Origin: Bacillus infantis NRRL B-14911
GTDB lineage: Bacteria > Bacillota > Bacilli > Bacillales > Cytobacillaceae
Assembly: GCF_000473245.1 (NCBI RefSeq)
Contig: NC_022524.1
Span: forward strand, 2,938,501 to 3,002,500
DNA length: 64,000 nucleotides
Direction: 5' to 3'
A program made the position numbers and the translations under genes. This document shows, one piece after another, positions 8,352 to 17,071 of the stretch (position 1 is the stretch's first letter; each line of letters opens with the position of its first letter). The notes beneath the pieces were generated by a model. It had not been told where the DNA came from and ran no database searches. It saw only the letters and a program-made list of their open reading frames with translations.

Positions 8352-9842
8352 TTACTGCAGTTCTTTCTTAAGCACTTCTACTGCTTTTTGAATCTGCGTA
8401 TCGTTTTTAAGAAGCTTTTCTCTTAAGAGATCCATCATCTTTACGGTGGTATCTCCTGTAATGACACCCGTCTGCTCAAGTTTATGGGCTTTTTGAAGCT
8501 GGATGACTGCCTGCTTTGTTTTTTCATCAAAGAATCCGTCTGTCCTGCCCGGTTCAAAGCCAAGTGCCTTGAGCATTTCCTGTGCAGCCTTCACTTCAGC
8601 GGAAGAAGAAGACACCTTCAGTTCGCTTTCAGGATTGATAAACGGAAGCGATGCATAAGAAGGAAGCTCTGCTTTATAATCAGGCTCGATTCCTTTTTCG
8701 TGGATCCAGTTCGCTTCCGGCGTCAGCCATTTCTCCGTTGTGAATTTCATATTGGATCCATCCGTGAAATCTTCTGCACGCTGTACTGTGCCTTTTCCGA
8801 ATGACTTCTCACCAACAAGAGGGACACCTGCAGACTCGTGCACAGCCGCTGCCAGTATTTCCGAAGCACTCGCACTGCCTTTGTCGATTACCACCACAAG
8901 CGGGATGTCAGGGCTGCCTTCAGAATTGGATTTTACCACTTCCCGATTGCCTTCCCTGTCTTCGATCTGGAATAATATTTCTCCTTCCGGCACAAACAGG
9001 CTGGAAATACTGATCGCCTGGTTCAGCAATCCGCCCGGATTCTGCCTTAAATCAAGGACAAGGCCTTTCATTCCCTGCTTCTGAAGATCGTTCAATACAT
9101 CTATGAGTTCTTTCGATGTGTTATCAGAGAAAGTGGTGATCTGGACTTTTGCAATTCCATCCTCCATCATTTCCCCATAAACGGTCTCAAGCGGGATAGT
9201 ATCCCTGGTGATGCTTATTTTCGTAGCTTCATCAGCACCTGCGCGCTGGATTTCAAGCTCCACTTTGGTACCTTTCTTGCCGCGTATCAGTGTTACTGCT
9301 TCTGTTGAGCTCTTGCCCTGGAGGCTTTTCCCATCTACAGAAAGGACTTTGTCATTGGGCTTCAAGCCAGCCTTTTCTGCCGGGGAGCCTTTGAGCGGGG
9401 AAACAATGATGATCTGCCCGTTTTGCTCCTGAATCTCTGCACCTATGCCTTCAAATGAAGAAGAGATGCTCTGATGGAAGCTTGCTGCTTCTTCTTCATT
9501 CATATAGTCTGAATAGGGATCTTCCAGGGACTCAACCATCCCGTTAATAGCCCCGTTTATGAGCGTATTCTGCTCCACATCTTTGTAGTAGCTGCCTTTC
9601 AATGTATCATAAGCAGAATACAGCTTATCAAATTCGTTTCGTTCATTGCCGATGCTGACAGCTTTTTCATCTCCGAATGCCAGCGCGAAGGTTGTAATCC
9701 CCGCTGCCAGGAACACTATGAAAAACAGCAGCATGACAAAGTGAAACTTCTTCATCCGGATGTATCCGGAATCAGGCTGCTTGTCTGAATTTTCCTGGTC
9801 TAAATGATTATTATCCAAGCTGTTCACCACTTTCGTCTCCAT
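8352..9842 (-). CDS. S41 C-terminal processing peptidase (CtpA/CtpB type)
   Basis: 496 residues: one transmembrane segment (about 31-55), PDZ domain (about 120-200, SFEGIGAEIQEQNGQI), S41 catalytic domain with the Ser in DKGSASASEILAAAV and Lys in GEKSFGKGTVQ, and a C-terminal peptidoglycan-binding domain (AQEMLKALGFEPGRTDGFFD). Length and domain order match CtpA/CtpB of bacilli; CtpB cleaves SpoIVFA to license SigK activation in sporulation. Which paralogue this is cannot be decided here. It stands alone, ended by its own terminator. Confidence 0.92.
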   Translation of the reverse strand: METKVVNSLDNNHLDQENSDKQPDSGYIRMKKFHFVMLLFFIVFLAAGITTFALAFGDEKAVSIGNERNEFDKLYSAYDTLKGSYYKDVEQNTLINGAINGMVESLEDPYSDYMNEEEAASFHQSISSSFEGIGAEIQEQNGQIIIVSPLKGSPAEKAGLKPNDKVLSVDGKSLQGKSSTEAVTLIRGKKGTKVELEIQRAGADEATKISITRDTIPLETVYGEMMEDGIAKVQITTFSDNTSKELIDVLNDLQKQGMKGLVLDLRQNPGGLLNQAISISSLFVPEGEILFQIEDREGNREVVKSNSEGSPDIPLVVVIDKGSASASEILAAAVHESAGVPLVGEKSFGKGTVQRAEDFTDGSNMKFTTEKWLTPEANWIHEKGIEPDYKAELPSYASLPFINPESELKVSSSSAEVKAAQEMLKALGFEPGRTDGFFDEKTKQAVIQLQKAHKLEQTGVITGDTTVKMMDLLREKLLKNDTQIQKAVEVLKKELQ

Positions 9843-9966
9843 AAGGAAGTCCTTAGACCCTTAAAAATTAGAATAACATTTTATAAAGTAAATTAACAAA
9901 GAAATATGTACAAAAACGGAAAAATTTATGAATAAAAGAAGGCTTTTTTGAACAGGCCAATTAAAA

Positions 9967-9994
9967 GGGGATGGCCTGCTTCCATGCCATCCCC
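9967..9994 (-). terminator. Terminator of copZ
   Basis: GGGGATGGC/GCCATCCCC stem and T-rich tail on the minus strand. Confidence 0.85.
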
Positions 9995-10003
9995 AAAAAC
10001 CAA

Positions 10004-10210
10004 TCAGGCAATTCCATACCCTTCATTTTCAATTGCTTCCTTGATTAAAGATTCCGATGTCTGCTCAGGATTATAGTCGACCTCTACTGTTTTTCCCTGA
10101 AGTGCTATTGACACCCCGGCAACTCCGTCAAGTGAAAGGAGGGCGTTCTTTATGGATTCTTCACAATGATCGCATGTCATTTCAGGTACAGTCATCGTTG
10201 TTCTATTCAT
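10004..10210 (-). CDS. copZ: Copper chaperone CopZ-like HMA domain protein
   Basis: 68 residues forming one heavy-metal-associated domain, with MTCDHCEESIKNAL carrying the CxxC copper ligand pair and the typical GVAGVSIALQGKTVEVDY strand. CopZ carries Cu(I) to a CopA ATPase. No copA or csoR is adjacent in this window, so it stands apart from the usual cop operon. Confidence 0.85.
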   Translation of the reverse strand: MNRTTMTVPEMTCDHCEESIKNALLSLDGVAGVSIALQGKTVEVDYNPEQTSESLIKEAIENEGYGIA

Positions 10211-10286
10211 TATTTTCTTCCTCCCTCTGTCAGTACTGCAGTCATTCTATTCCCCAATCAGGGCAAGTAAAAACAGGGAGTGATGA

Positions 10287-11141
10287 TCATATTTTCTTTA
10301 CAATGCTGAAATACTCTTCGAGAGTGAGGTTTTTCTCATAAATCTCCTCCGCTGCCGGACCGACATAGCGGAAATGCCAAGGCTCGTACTGATAGCCTGT
10401 TATACTTTCCTTTCCTTTCGGATAACGCAGGATAAATCCGAATTTATGGGCGTTTTCAGCAAGCCACTTTCCTTCTGCAGTGTTGCCGAACGCTTCAGAG
10501 AGCTCCAATTTTGCGCTTCTGCTGGATATATCCATCGCCAGGCCGGATTGGTGTTCGCTGCTGCCGGGCATGGCTACAGCCTGGACAGCCTTTTCTTCCC
10601 CGGCCCGCTGGATTTCAGCATCCAATATCACTGCCTGCCTTTCATATGAACGGTAGCCGGAAACGGCAAACAATTCAATCCCGGATTGCTTTGCTGCAGC
10701 AAACATCTTTTCCATATGAGCTGCAGCATCCTTGCGGATATAGCTCTTTTCAATATCCTGTTCCCCGAAAGAAAATGGAACTTTTGGACGGACAAGATCT
10801 TCCGGAATATAGCTGCCGGGCAGCATAAACTCTTTATTTACAAGCGCCATGATATTGGCAGGATTTTGAATCACTTTTTTGCCTTCTGTTTCGGTTATCT
10901 GATTGAAAAAGGCTGCTTCCAAAACAGGGCCGTCCGGGACAGACTTTTCTTCCTCCTCAGCTGCAGCCTGTCCATCATCCGTTGACGGTGCTGCCTCACT
11001 GGTCTCTTTGTTTTTATCAGAAGGGCTGTCCGCAGCCTGCCCGCCTTCAGGCCAAAAGGGAATCTTGCTGACAAAAGGCTCCATTCTGCTGCATCCCCCG
11101 AGGATAAAAACAGCTGCTGCGATGATCACTATTTTCTTCAT
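10287..11141 (-). CDS. D-alanyl-D-alanine carboxypeptidase, VanY/M15B family (YodJ-like)
   Basis: 284 residues with lipobox LGGC (Cys near residue 16), an acidic Ser/Glu/Ala-rich linker (about 30-70) and an M15B domain containing SGYRSYERQ, SSEHQSGLAMDI (zinc His and Asp) and EPWHFRYVG. It trims the terminal D-Ala from peptidoglycan stem peptides at the cell surface. ATG at 11141 has AGGTG 6 bases upstream; a GTG at 11150 is the alternative. Placement next to deoD and yodL mirrors yodJ of B. subtilis. Confidence 0.9.
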   Translation of the reverse strand: MKKIVIIAAAVFILGGCSRMEPFVSKIPFWPEGGQAADSPSDKNKETSEAAPSTDDGQAAAEEEEKSVPDGPVLEAAFFNQITETEGKKVIQNPANIMALVNKEFMLPGSYIPEDLVRPKVPFSFGEQDIEKSYIRKDAAAHMEKMFAAAKQSGIELFAVSGYRSYERQAVILDAEIQRAGEEKAVQAVAMPGSSEHQSGLAMDISSRSAKLELSEAFGNTAEGKWLAENAHKFGFILRYPKGKESITGYQYEPWHFRYVGPAAEEIYEKNLTLEEYFSIVKKI

Positions 11142-11256
11142 TTCTTTCACCTGTCCTATTGTTGTACCAATGTTAGTATTTCACAATATGTTTATCTTAA
11201 CACTTTTTGCACTGCATCCGAAAGCATAGATAGTATTGATATCAGCAAAAAAAGAA

Positions 11257-11276
11257 GATGCCCGGCATGGGGCATC
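11257..11276 (-). terminator. Terminator of deoD
   Basis: GATGCCC/GGGCATC stem followed by TTCTTTTTTT on the minus strand. Confidence 0.85.
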
Positions 11277-11287
11277 GTATTTAACCA

Positions 11288-11989
11288 TTATTTAATCGCA
11301 GCTTCCAGTGCAACCTCGATCATTTCGTTGAAAGTTGTCTGTCTTTCCTGTGAAGTAGTTTCTTCACCAGTAAGGATATGATCACTGACTGTAAGGACTG
11401 ACAATGCCTTTCTGTCAAATTTTGCTGCAAGGGTATAGAGGGCAGCTGTCTCCATCTCTATTGCAAGAATTTGGTATTTTGCCCATTTTTCCAGCTCAGA
11501 ATTGTCGTTATAGAACATATCTGCTGTGAAAACATTACCAACCTTAAGGTTCAGGCCTTTTTTCTCACCTGCATCATAGGCTCTTTTTAAAAGGTCAAAA
11601 TCAGCGGTTGGAGCATAATCCACGCCTCCAAAGGTAAGGCGGTTCATCTGTGAATCAGTTGAAGCGCTCATAGCCAGGATAACATCCCTTACTTTTACAT
11701 CCTTCTGGATGGCGCCGCATGTACCTACCCTGATCAGGTTTTGGACATTATAGCTGTTCATCAGTTCATTAATATAAATGGATATGGAAGGAACCCCCAT
11801 TCCGGTCCCCTGGACAGAAATCCTTTTTCCTTTATAAGTTCCGGTATATCCAAACATGTTCCGGACTTCATTGTAGCATTCAGCATCTTCAAGGAATGTT
11901 TCCGCTATATATTTTGCACGCAAAGGGTCTCCTGGCAGCAGAACCGTCTCTGCAATCTGATTTTCTTCTGCACCGATATGTACACTCAT
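11288..11989 (-). CDS. deoD: Purine nucleoside phosphorylase DeoD type
   Basis: 233 residues starting [34 protein letters not shown], nearly the B. subtilis DeoD N-terminus and same length. It has the hexameric PNP signature ([16 protein letters not shown]) and MET-rich substrate region [12 protein letters not shown], with SDH near the C-terminus. It phosphorolyses purine nucleosides to base and ribose-1-phosphate. ATG at 11989 follows GGAGG; the upstream in-frame ATG at 12004 is not needed. Confidence 0.95.
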   Translation of the reverse strand: MSVHIGAEENQIAETVLLPGDPLRAKYIAETFLEDAECYNEVRNMFGYTGTYKGKRISVQGTGMGVPSISIYINELMNSYNVQNLIRVGTCGAIQKDVKVRDVILAMSASTDSQMNRLTFGGVDYAPTADFDLLKRAYDAGEKKGLNLKVGNVFTADMFYNDNSELEKWAKYQILAIEMETAALYTLAAKFDRKALSVLTVSDHILTGEETTSQERQTTFNEMIEVALEAAIK

Positions 11990-12146
11990 GTTTTGTACCT
12001 CCAATGTTTTTCTGAAGCATGGTTTGCAACTGCTTTCACATCACACTATACCATATTTCCGCTGATGCTGGAAAACCAAGTGATGCCAGCATGTTTTTTT
12101 CTGCCCCGGGCAACCTAATATTAGTCTTTCCTAAGGAGGGATAAAC

Positions 12147-12275
12147 ATGCCGCAAGAACCGATGAGCAAAAAGCTGAGACAGGCTGTCCAGCACGCGAAT
12201 GAAACCAATCCATCTTCACGTTCGAATACTGAACCGCATACCTCCAAAACAGTCCGGAGGAAGCATAAACAATAG
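12147..12275 (+). CDS. Small basic protein of 42 residues, unknown
   Basis: Begins MPQEPMSKKLRQAVQHANET and ends RRKHKQ; polar and basic, Asn/Gln/Ser-rich, without hydrophobic segments. TAAGGAGGG lies 7 bases before the ATG, so translation is very likely. The composition resembles minor small acid-soluble spore proteins, but it matches none I can name. It is followed 31 bases later by a second tiny gene on the same strand, and both end at one terminator. Confidence 0.6.
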   Translation: MPQEPMSKKLRQAVQHANETNPSSRSNTEPHTSKTVRRKHKQ

Positions 12276-12306
12276 TTCATGTGATATCAGAGGAGGAGAA
12301 GCGCCA

Positions 12307-12432
12307 GTGGGAAAAAAACACCGCAGCCGCATCAATTCACCAAAGAAAAACAATCATATCCCGCCTGAAGCTATCGTGGCTGAACATGAGGCCCATGGCA
12401 AAGAGAATTCTGCCGAAAGACGAAAAAAATAA
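12307..12432 (+). CDS. Small basic protein of 41 residues, unknown
   Basis: GTG start with GAGGAGGAG 9 bases upstream. The product begins MGKKHRSRINSPKKNNHIPP and ends ENSAERRKK: very hydrophilic, Lys/Arg/His-rich with an acidic middle. Second gene of a two-gene unit. A spore-core or nucleic-acid-associated role is conceivable from composition only. Confidence 0.6.
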   Translation: MGKKHRSRINSPKKNNHIPPEAIVAEHEAHGKENSAERRKK

Positions 12433-12440
12433 AAAGCAAA

Positions 12441-12467
12441 AGCAGCAGGGGACTTTCTCCTGCTGCT
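12441..12467. terminator. Bidirectional terminator
   Basis: AGCAGCAGG/CCTGCTGCT stem with T-run on the plus side and T-rich sequence on the minus side; serves the two small plus genes and yodL. Confidence 0.8.
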
Positions 12468-12478
12468 CATCCTTTTTT

Positions 12479-12793
12479 CTATCTGATATGCACCCGGTTC
12501 ACCTGCGCCCAGCCGCCGGGTTTGAGCTGGTAGTAGAACTGACCCCTTCTGCCCTCATCAATAAAGACAATATCCCCTGTTGACAGAAATCGTCCGCTGA
12601 AGTCAGCCGGCATGCGATCGGGAACATTGAAACTCCTGAAAGCGTGATCAAGACACTCCTCATGTGACGCACCCTTTATAGGCAGCCTGTACACCTGCTT
12701 ATACCCTTTCTTTTGCCGGAACTCCGGTGTCTGGAAAATCGTCACATCATAATCCTTCTGCTTTAACATCGGCAACGTTAATTCCTTCAGCAT
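12479..12793 (-). CDS. yodL: YodL-domain protein
   Basis: 104 residues matching the YodL family as recalled: YDVTIFQTPEFRQKKGYKQVYR, FNVPDRMPADFSGRFLSTGDI and FIDEGRRGQFYYQL. Overproduced B. subtilis YodL perturbs MreB-dependent cell shape. AAAGGAGG precedes the ATG. Between deoD and yozD, as in B. subtilis. Confidence 0.85.
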   Translation of the reverse strand: MLKELTLPMLKQKDYDVTIFQTPEFRQKKGYKQVYRLPIKGASHEECLDHAFRSFNVPDRMPADFSGRFLSTGDIVFIDEGRRGQFYYQLKPGGWAQVNRVHIR

Positions 12794-13011
12794 GAAGCAA
12801 GCCTCCTTTATTTATTCCCTATGCCAGACCCATCCTTTTCGTCAGCAGCTCTATATTTTCTACTTCTGTTATTACATTTTCGTCCTGTCGATTCCTTCAA
12901 AGAACATTTTCTTTTTTTATCGTTTTTCAGAAAATTCTGTCGCAAACCATTTCCGTACAAGCTTGCTTCCGCATATTATATATAAACCAGCCTGCCGAAG
13001 GGGGAAATGAT

Positions 13012-14010
13012 ATGAGGGGCCATATTGCAATGAAAACTGCCCTTCCAGGAAGAATCTGCTTCTGCTTCTCCCGATTCTGGAACTTTTTATTCATTATTTT
13101 CTTTCATCTGCCGGCATCAAGTGCCTTTGAACGGCTTTACCGCAAAGAGTTATGCTTCTATCCTTTTCGTAAAAAAAACACACTTGCAGGATCCCTGCTT
13201 CTCGGCATCCTTGTATCCTTCCTGAGCTTTGCATTCCAGCCGCTTGCCCCTTTTCAGTCCATTGCCCACCGGGGCGCTGTCCAAATTGCTCCTGAAAATA
13301 CGATGGCAGCCTTTGAAAAAGCCTATGAACTAGGTTTTGATTTTATTGAGCTGGATGTATGGCTTAGCAGCGACCATCAGCCAGTGGTCATCCATGATGG
13401 AGATGTCGGCAGGACAACAGGAGGAGAAGGACTCGTAACACAGCTGTCTGCCAGCCAGCTGAAGGAGCTTGACGCAGGTTCCTGGTTCAGCGATCAGTAT
13501 AAAGGTGAAAAAATCCCTCTGCTGAAAGAAGTGGTACAGCGTTTCGGAGGGAAGATCGGTCTTCTTATCGAAATGAAGGGGGCAGGAAGTGAAGCAAACC
13601 TGGCAAAAGAGGTTGCTGTCTTGCTGAACCAAACACTTGAGGAAGGCGTCGATCCTGATCTCTTAATGGTGCAGTCTTTCAATATTGCTGATATCCGGAC
13701 ATTCAGCACCCTTTCCCCGAAAGTTAAGGCAGGAATACTGGTCAGCAAGCCGCTCGATATGTTCCAGCTTGCTTCATACAGAAGTTTCGCCGATTTCTTG
13801 TCTGTCCATCATGCATTCTTATCTAAATCCTTTGTCACACAGGCAAAATCATTTGGGTACAAAGTCAATTCGTGGACGGTCACTCAGGAGCAGCAATTTG
13901 CAGCCATGCAGCGCCTGAAGGTCAACGGCATCATTTCTGACCTTTATCCAGACAGTTCCTTACAATACGCCAGCACTTTTGAACGGCTCTTTTCTTTTGT
14001 AGACCCATGA
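13012..14010 (+). CDS. Membrane-anchored glycerophosphodiester phosphodiesterase
   Basis: 332 residues with hydrophobic N-terminal segments (about 22-40 and 60-80) then a GDPD domain from residue 84: IAHRGAVQIAPENTMAAFEKAYELG, ELDVWLSSDHQPVVIHDGDVGRTT, LIEMKG and VNSWTV. The catalytic His pair and acidic metal ligands are present. It hydrolyses glycerophosphodiesters, possibly lipoteichoic-acid or phospholipid products, outside the membrane. It occupies the place of yodM in B. subtilis. GAAGGGGGA precedes the ATG at 13012. Confidence 0.9.
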   Translation: MRGHIAMKTALPGRICFCFSRFWNFLFIIFFHLPASSAFERLYRKELCFYPFRKKNTLAGSLLLGILVSFLSFAFQPLAPFQSIAHRGAVQIAPENTMAAFEKAYELGFDFIELDVWLSSDHQPVVIHDGDVGRTTGGEGLVTQLSASQLKELDAGSWFSDQYKGEKIPLLKEVVQRFGGKIGLLIEMKGAGSEANLAKEVAVLLNQTLEEGVDPDLLMVQSFNIADIRTFSTLSPKVKAGILVSKPLDMFQLASYRSFADFLSVHHAFLSKSFVTQAKSFGYKVNSWTVTQEQQFAAMQRLKVNGIISDLYPDSSLQYASTFERLFSFVDP

Positions 14011-14040
14011 GCAGAAATGAAGGTTTTCCTGCATAAAAAA

Positions 14041-14060
14041 GACGATGGTTTTCCATCGTC
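14041..14060 (-). terminator. Hairpin, terminator in minus orientation
   Basis: GACGATGG/CCATCGTC with TTTTTT following only on the minus strand; it may end spo0M transcripts after they cross the repeat at 14116-14307. Confidence 0.6.
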
Positions 14061-14115
14061 AAATACTGCAGGAATATTGTTTAAGTTGCCATCGTTTTTT
14101 GATGTTAATGGGGCT

Positions 14116-14307
14116 GTTGATTTCCGTTCCAGGCACTTCGCTTTCCGCGGGGCGGCGCTGAGCCTCTCTTCGCTTCGCTCATGAGGGTTCTCAGCCCTGC
14201 GGCTGCTTCCCGCGGGAAGTTGAATCCTCTTCTCCGAATTGAACATCGAACGAAGAAAATGCACATGTATTTTATGAAGAGTCTGCGTGCCGTGCACTCC
14301 AATCAAC
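14116..14307. repeat. Dispersed Bacillaceae-type palindromic repeat, about 190 bp
   Basis: Starts GTTGATTTCCGTTCCAGGC and ends CTCCAATCAAC, with ends inverted to each other (GTTGAT/ATCAAC), a CTTCGCTTTCCGCGG block and an internal GAGGGTTCTCAGCC/GGGCTGAGAACCCT-like GC-rich dyad region. I recall elements with these ends scattered between genes in many Bacillus genomes. It has no coding capacity of its own. Confidence 0.6.
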
Positions 14308-14454
14308 TGGTTTTTAAACTTTAGGTGTACAAAAGGACTAATTTCATTTCTAATACCTTTTCAATCTTTTTTTAACGGTATGACGTCAAAAATTCTGGTG
14401 ACTCATTGTTCCCTTCAATACGGGATATCAGCTCTGATCCCTCTCAGCTCTTCT
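14308..14454. other. Remainder of the spo0M downstream region
   Basis: AT-rich sequence between the repeat and the spo0M stop; no gene or clear signal seen. The whole gap between the GDPD gene and spo0M is about 440 bp and holds only the hairpin and the repeat. Confidence 0.5.
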
Positions 14455-15225
14455 TCAGCAATACCGTACAATGGTACTTTCCAATTGCTGTCTGATGCCA
14501 GCGAGATCATAATCTGAAACTCTCAGCCTCACATTGGTTTCATCCATTTCCAATGCTTCTGAAAGGAAACCTCCGAGCCCCCTTGCTTTCCTGTCAACCT
14601 GCAGCATCAGCTCCATCTGGCCGCCGCCGGCAGGACGGAATACCAGTTCAAGCTCATCAAGCTTGCCCCTGAAGGGCCCTGAAACCGGAACGAACTCAAA
14701 TTCCTGTATGAATGGAAGCCTGCCGCGCAGCCTGCGTGGCGCTTCTTCACATTCTGCTTCCCGGAGCCTGAAGCCAAGATCGGAAACTGCCTGGAACACA
14801 CCGTCCATGAGCCTGTTCGGCTTAATGGAAATATAATCTTTGTCGCCGGGATCTACCGCATTTTTAATGTCCAGGCCAGTTGAAATCCATACCTTCGTTC
14901 TTCCCAATGTCAGGGGTGAATCCTCAGGGATTTGAATAGAGAAAGGAATTTCCCGCGTTTCATTCGGCTGGATCACCAGTGTCTCAGCAATCCTGTATTT
15001 ATCGATCACACCTGCAGCTGTATATTTCTTATCATCTGACTCTCTAATATAAGTTGTATTCAGAGCCAGGTAAATCTGGTCGATTTTCTGCTCTGTCTTC
15101 CCTCCCCTGATTTCAATGACACCCTTGGCCACTTCACCCGGATAAAAGGAGTCCCGCTCCAATTTCGTATCAACAGAAGCAGAACCTACACCTACACTTG
15201 CCAGCACTTTGTTAAAGAATGACAT
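14455..15225 (-). CDS. spo0M: Sporulation-control protein Spo0M
   Basis: 256 residues, full family length: MSFFNKVLASVGVGSASVDT, then an arrestin-like N-lobe (YPGEVAKGVIEIRGGKTEQKID, ETREIPFSIQIPEDSPLT) and the C-terminal RLRGRLPFIQEFEFVP region. Spo0M is an arrestin-fold protein affecting sporulation and cell division in B. subtilis. A SigW-type promoter lies upstream at 15338-15363. The gene is monocistronic; its 3' side holds a dispersed repeat. Confidence 0.92.
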   Translation of the reverse strand: MSFFNKVLASVGVGSASVDTKLERDSFYPGEVAKGVIEIRGGKTEQKIDQIYLALNTTYIRESDDKKYTAAGVIDKYRIAETLVIQPNETREIPFSIQIPEDSPLTLGRTKVWISTGLDIKNAVDPGDKDYISIKPNRLMDGVFQAVSDLGFRLREAECEEAPRRLRGRLPFIQEFEFVPVSGPFRGKLDELELVFRPAGGGQMELMLQVDRKARGLGGFLSEALEMDETNVRLRVSDYDLAGIRQQLESTIVRYC

Positions 15226-15337
15226 CTTATTTCCCCCTATTTCAATTAGACTGCTGAAGCAGCATACATGAAGCCGAAAGTACTTTAATACATTTAATAT
15301 AACGATATGCGTTCATTTCAGCCTGATGATTTTTTAA

Positions 15338-15363
15338 TACGTATGGCTGATGATAAAGTTTCA
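15338..15363 (-). promoter_or_regulatory. SigW-type ECF promoter of spo0M
   Basis: TGAAAC (15358-15363) and CGTATT with exactly 16 bases between on the minus strand, the SigW consensus TGAAAC-N16-CGTA. SigW control of spo0M is known in B. subtilis. The -35 lies only 8 bases from the Shine-Dalgarno of the divergent gene. Confidence 0.8.
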
Positions 15364-15379
15364 TATCCGGGGAGGCAAA

Positions 15380-16513
15380 ATGAAAATATTTGCTGAATTT
15401 TATCCTGCATGGCTGAGAAATATTTTGAATCGCCGCAGCGGGCCTGCCATTCCTGAGAAAACTTTGCTTAGCGGACGGGAGATGGCCAGCATTGAACAGG
15501 CACTAATCCGCCAGGCCAAAACAGATACGCCGATTTATATTTTGACAGAAAAAGAAAAGAAGGTTGCAGCGGCTATTTCTAGAGAAACGGAAAAATATAA
15601 CCGCAATAATATTACGAGAACACAAGCCTATCTTTTGTTTTACAGGCGAAACCCCGATCTCCACTGGGCATTCCTTGCCCATATGGTATCAAGGAACGGC
15701 GGCTTTTATATGACAGACATAAAGAGCTCTTATCTGGACAGTTTTCTCACGGAAGAAGACCGGGAGCGTTACTTTCTTTTTCTTGAGCGCTGCAATGCTT
15801 ATATTTTCCAGGATGCGTACCCGCAGCTGCTGCTTTTAGAATACAGCAGGAGAATGGGAATCCCTCTGTTTCACCTGCTCCCCAAATTTCATGTATCAGG
15901 CTGGATGAAGCCTTTTTGGGATCATTTTTATGAGCATGGCTCTTCTGCTGTGATTACAGCAGCGATGATCGTGAACGAACAAAAAATGCTGGAAGACAGG
16001 GTCATCAGGACTTCAGGTTCCAGCATACTGGATGATCTGCCTTTCCTTCTTCAGGAAAAACTCGGTTTCACAACAGTTGTATTCCCGCTGAAGAAGGCAA
16101 ATACCTCTGCATTGCTCGGGGTCTCTGTAGTGGATTTCAGATCTGCTGATGCCCGCATAACCACAGGCAAATCTCTATACCAGATCCTTTTCCATAAAAA
16201 ACACCACAGAAAGATAAAAGAATTCGCCCTGGGAACTCCCCATACTGCTTCACGGTCCGACTATTGGAGCAGCAGATATTCTGCCAGTAAAGAATCCGGA
16301 ATGCTATACAGTCCTGCCCTGGATCAGGCATGGAAGGACAAGAAGCATTATTTCACCAGGAAAACAGACTGGTTTATAAAAGAGCAGGAAAGCTGCCTCT
16401 ATCATTTGGATGCCTTGCCGGAAACCAAGGACTATGATTTAACGCGGAAGCTTCTAAAGCAGCATGCCTTACTTTCAGCTGCAGACTTGATTGCCCATCA
16501 AGTAATCCCTTAA
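15380..16513 (+). CDS. DUF2515 family protein (YppC-like)
   Basis: 377 residues, soluble, with NRNNITRTQAYLLFYRRNPDLHWAFLAHMVSRNGG, the most conserved segment of the DUF2515 family as I recall it. Function unknown. ATG at 15380 follows GGAGG by 4 bases. Divergent from spo0M, with which it shares a promoter region of about 150 bp. Confidence 0.75.
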   Translation: MKIFAEFYPAWLRNILNRRSGPAIPEKTLLSGREMASIEQALIRQAKTDTPIYILTEKEKKVAAAISRETEKYNRNNITRTQAYLLFYRRNPDLHWAFLAHMVSRNGGFYMTDIKSSYLDSFLTEEDRERYFLFLERCNAYIFQDAYPQLLLLEYSRRMGIPLFHLLPKFHVSGWMKPFWDHFYEHGSSAVITAAMIVNEQKMLEDRVIRTSGSSILDDLPFLLQEKLGFTTVVFPLKKANTSALLGVSVVDFRSADARITTGKSLYQILFHKKHHRKIKEFALGTPHTASRSDYWSSRYSASKESGMLYSPALDQAWKDKKHYFTRKTDWFIKEQESCLYHLDALPETKDYDLTRKLLKQHALLSAADLIAHQVIP

Positions 16514-16545
16514 CACCTCTGGATATCGCTGCATAATAAAGAAAA

Positions 16546-16567
16546 CTGGCGCTCTATCCGGCGCCAG
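16546..16567 (-). terminator. Terminator of yozD
   Basis: CTGGCGC/GCGCCAG stem followed by TTTTCTTT on the minus strand. Confidence 0.8.
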
Positions 16568-16589
16568 CTTCCACTCTTATCGTCATCTA

Positions 16590-16760
16590 TTATTCTTCAA
16601 TTTCCTCATCAATGATGCACTTATCCAGCAAATACTCGAAGGTTATATCCGCCAGATCCTCAAGCTCCATCTCCTCAGGAACGTATCCCCTTTTAACAAG
16701 CTCATGAAAGAAAAACTCTGCTATTTCCTCCGTATCTATAAAAACTTCGATTTCTCTCAC
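16590..16760 (-). CDS. yozD: YozD family small protein
   Basis: 56 residues, acidic, matching YozD almost throughout (EVFIDTEEIAEFFFHELVKRGYVP, LADITFEYLLDKCIIDEE). GTG start at 16760 with GGGGG 7 bases upstream. Function unknown. In the same neighbourhood as yodL and yodN in B. subtilis. Confidence 0.85.
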   Translation of the reverse strand: MREIEVFIDTEEIAEFFFHELVKRGYVPEEMELEDLADITFEYLLDKCIIDEEIEE

Positions 16761-16904
16761 AGCAACGCCCCCTTTTTCAGAATGTATGATGCTTTTCCTA
16801 CTTTCATGCACAATATGAGAAAAACTTTTATTCTATCACCTATGAGCATATCTCCCAGGGACAAGCCATACAATGTTATATCAGAAAGTCGGGAGGCGGA
16901 TGGC

Positions 16905-17069
16905 ATGAATAGGCTCAGAACGTTTGTTGATGATGTAAAAGAAGATGTTAACCAGGAAAACAGCATGATTGTAAATCTCTTTGAAAAAATACTCTCATCT
17001 ATGTTCCTGATCCTTCTGGCAGGAGGGCTTCCCTATCTTGCTTATTTATACCTCGCTTCCGGCTTGTAG
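16905..17069 (+). CDS. Small single-pass membrane protein, 54 residues
   Basis: MNRLRTFVDDVKEDVNQENS then a hydrophobic C-terminal helix (FLILLAGGLPYLAYLYLA). ATG at 16905 is preceded by GGGAGGCGGATGGC. It sits alone on the plus strand between yozD and yodN, converging on yodN with 2 bases between stops. Not recognised. Confidence 0.6.
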   Translation: MNRLRTFVDDVKEDVNQENSMIVNLFEKILSSMFLILLAGGLPYLAYLYLASGL

Positions 17070-17071
17070 TG

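Noticed and set aside
12147..12275. Assignment as a named Ssp minor spore protein
   Set aside because: Composition is similar, but no alignment with SspN, SspO or SspP as I recall them.
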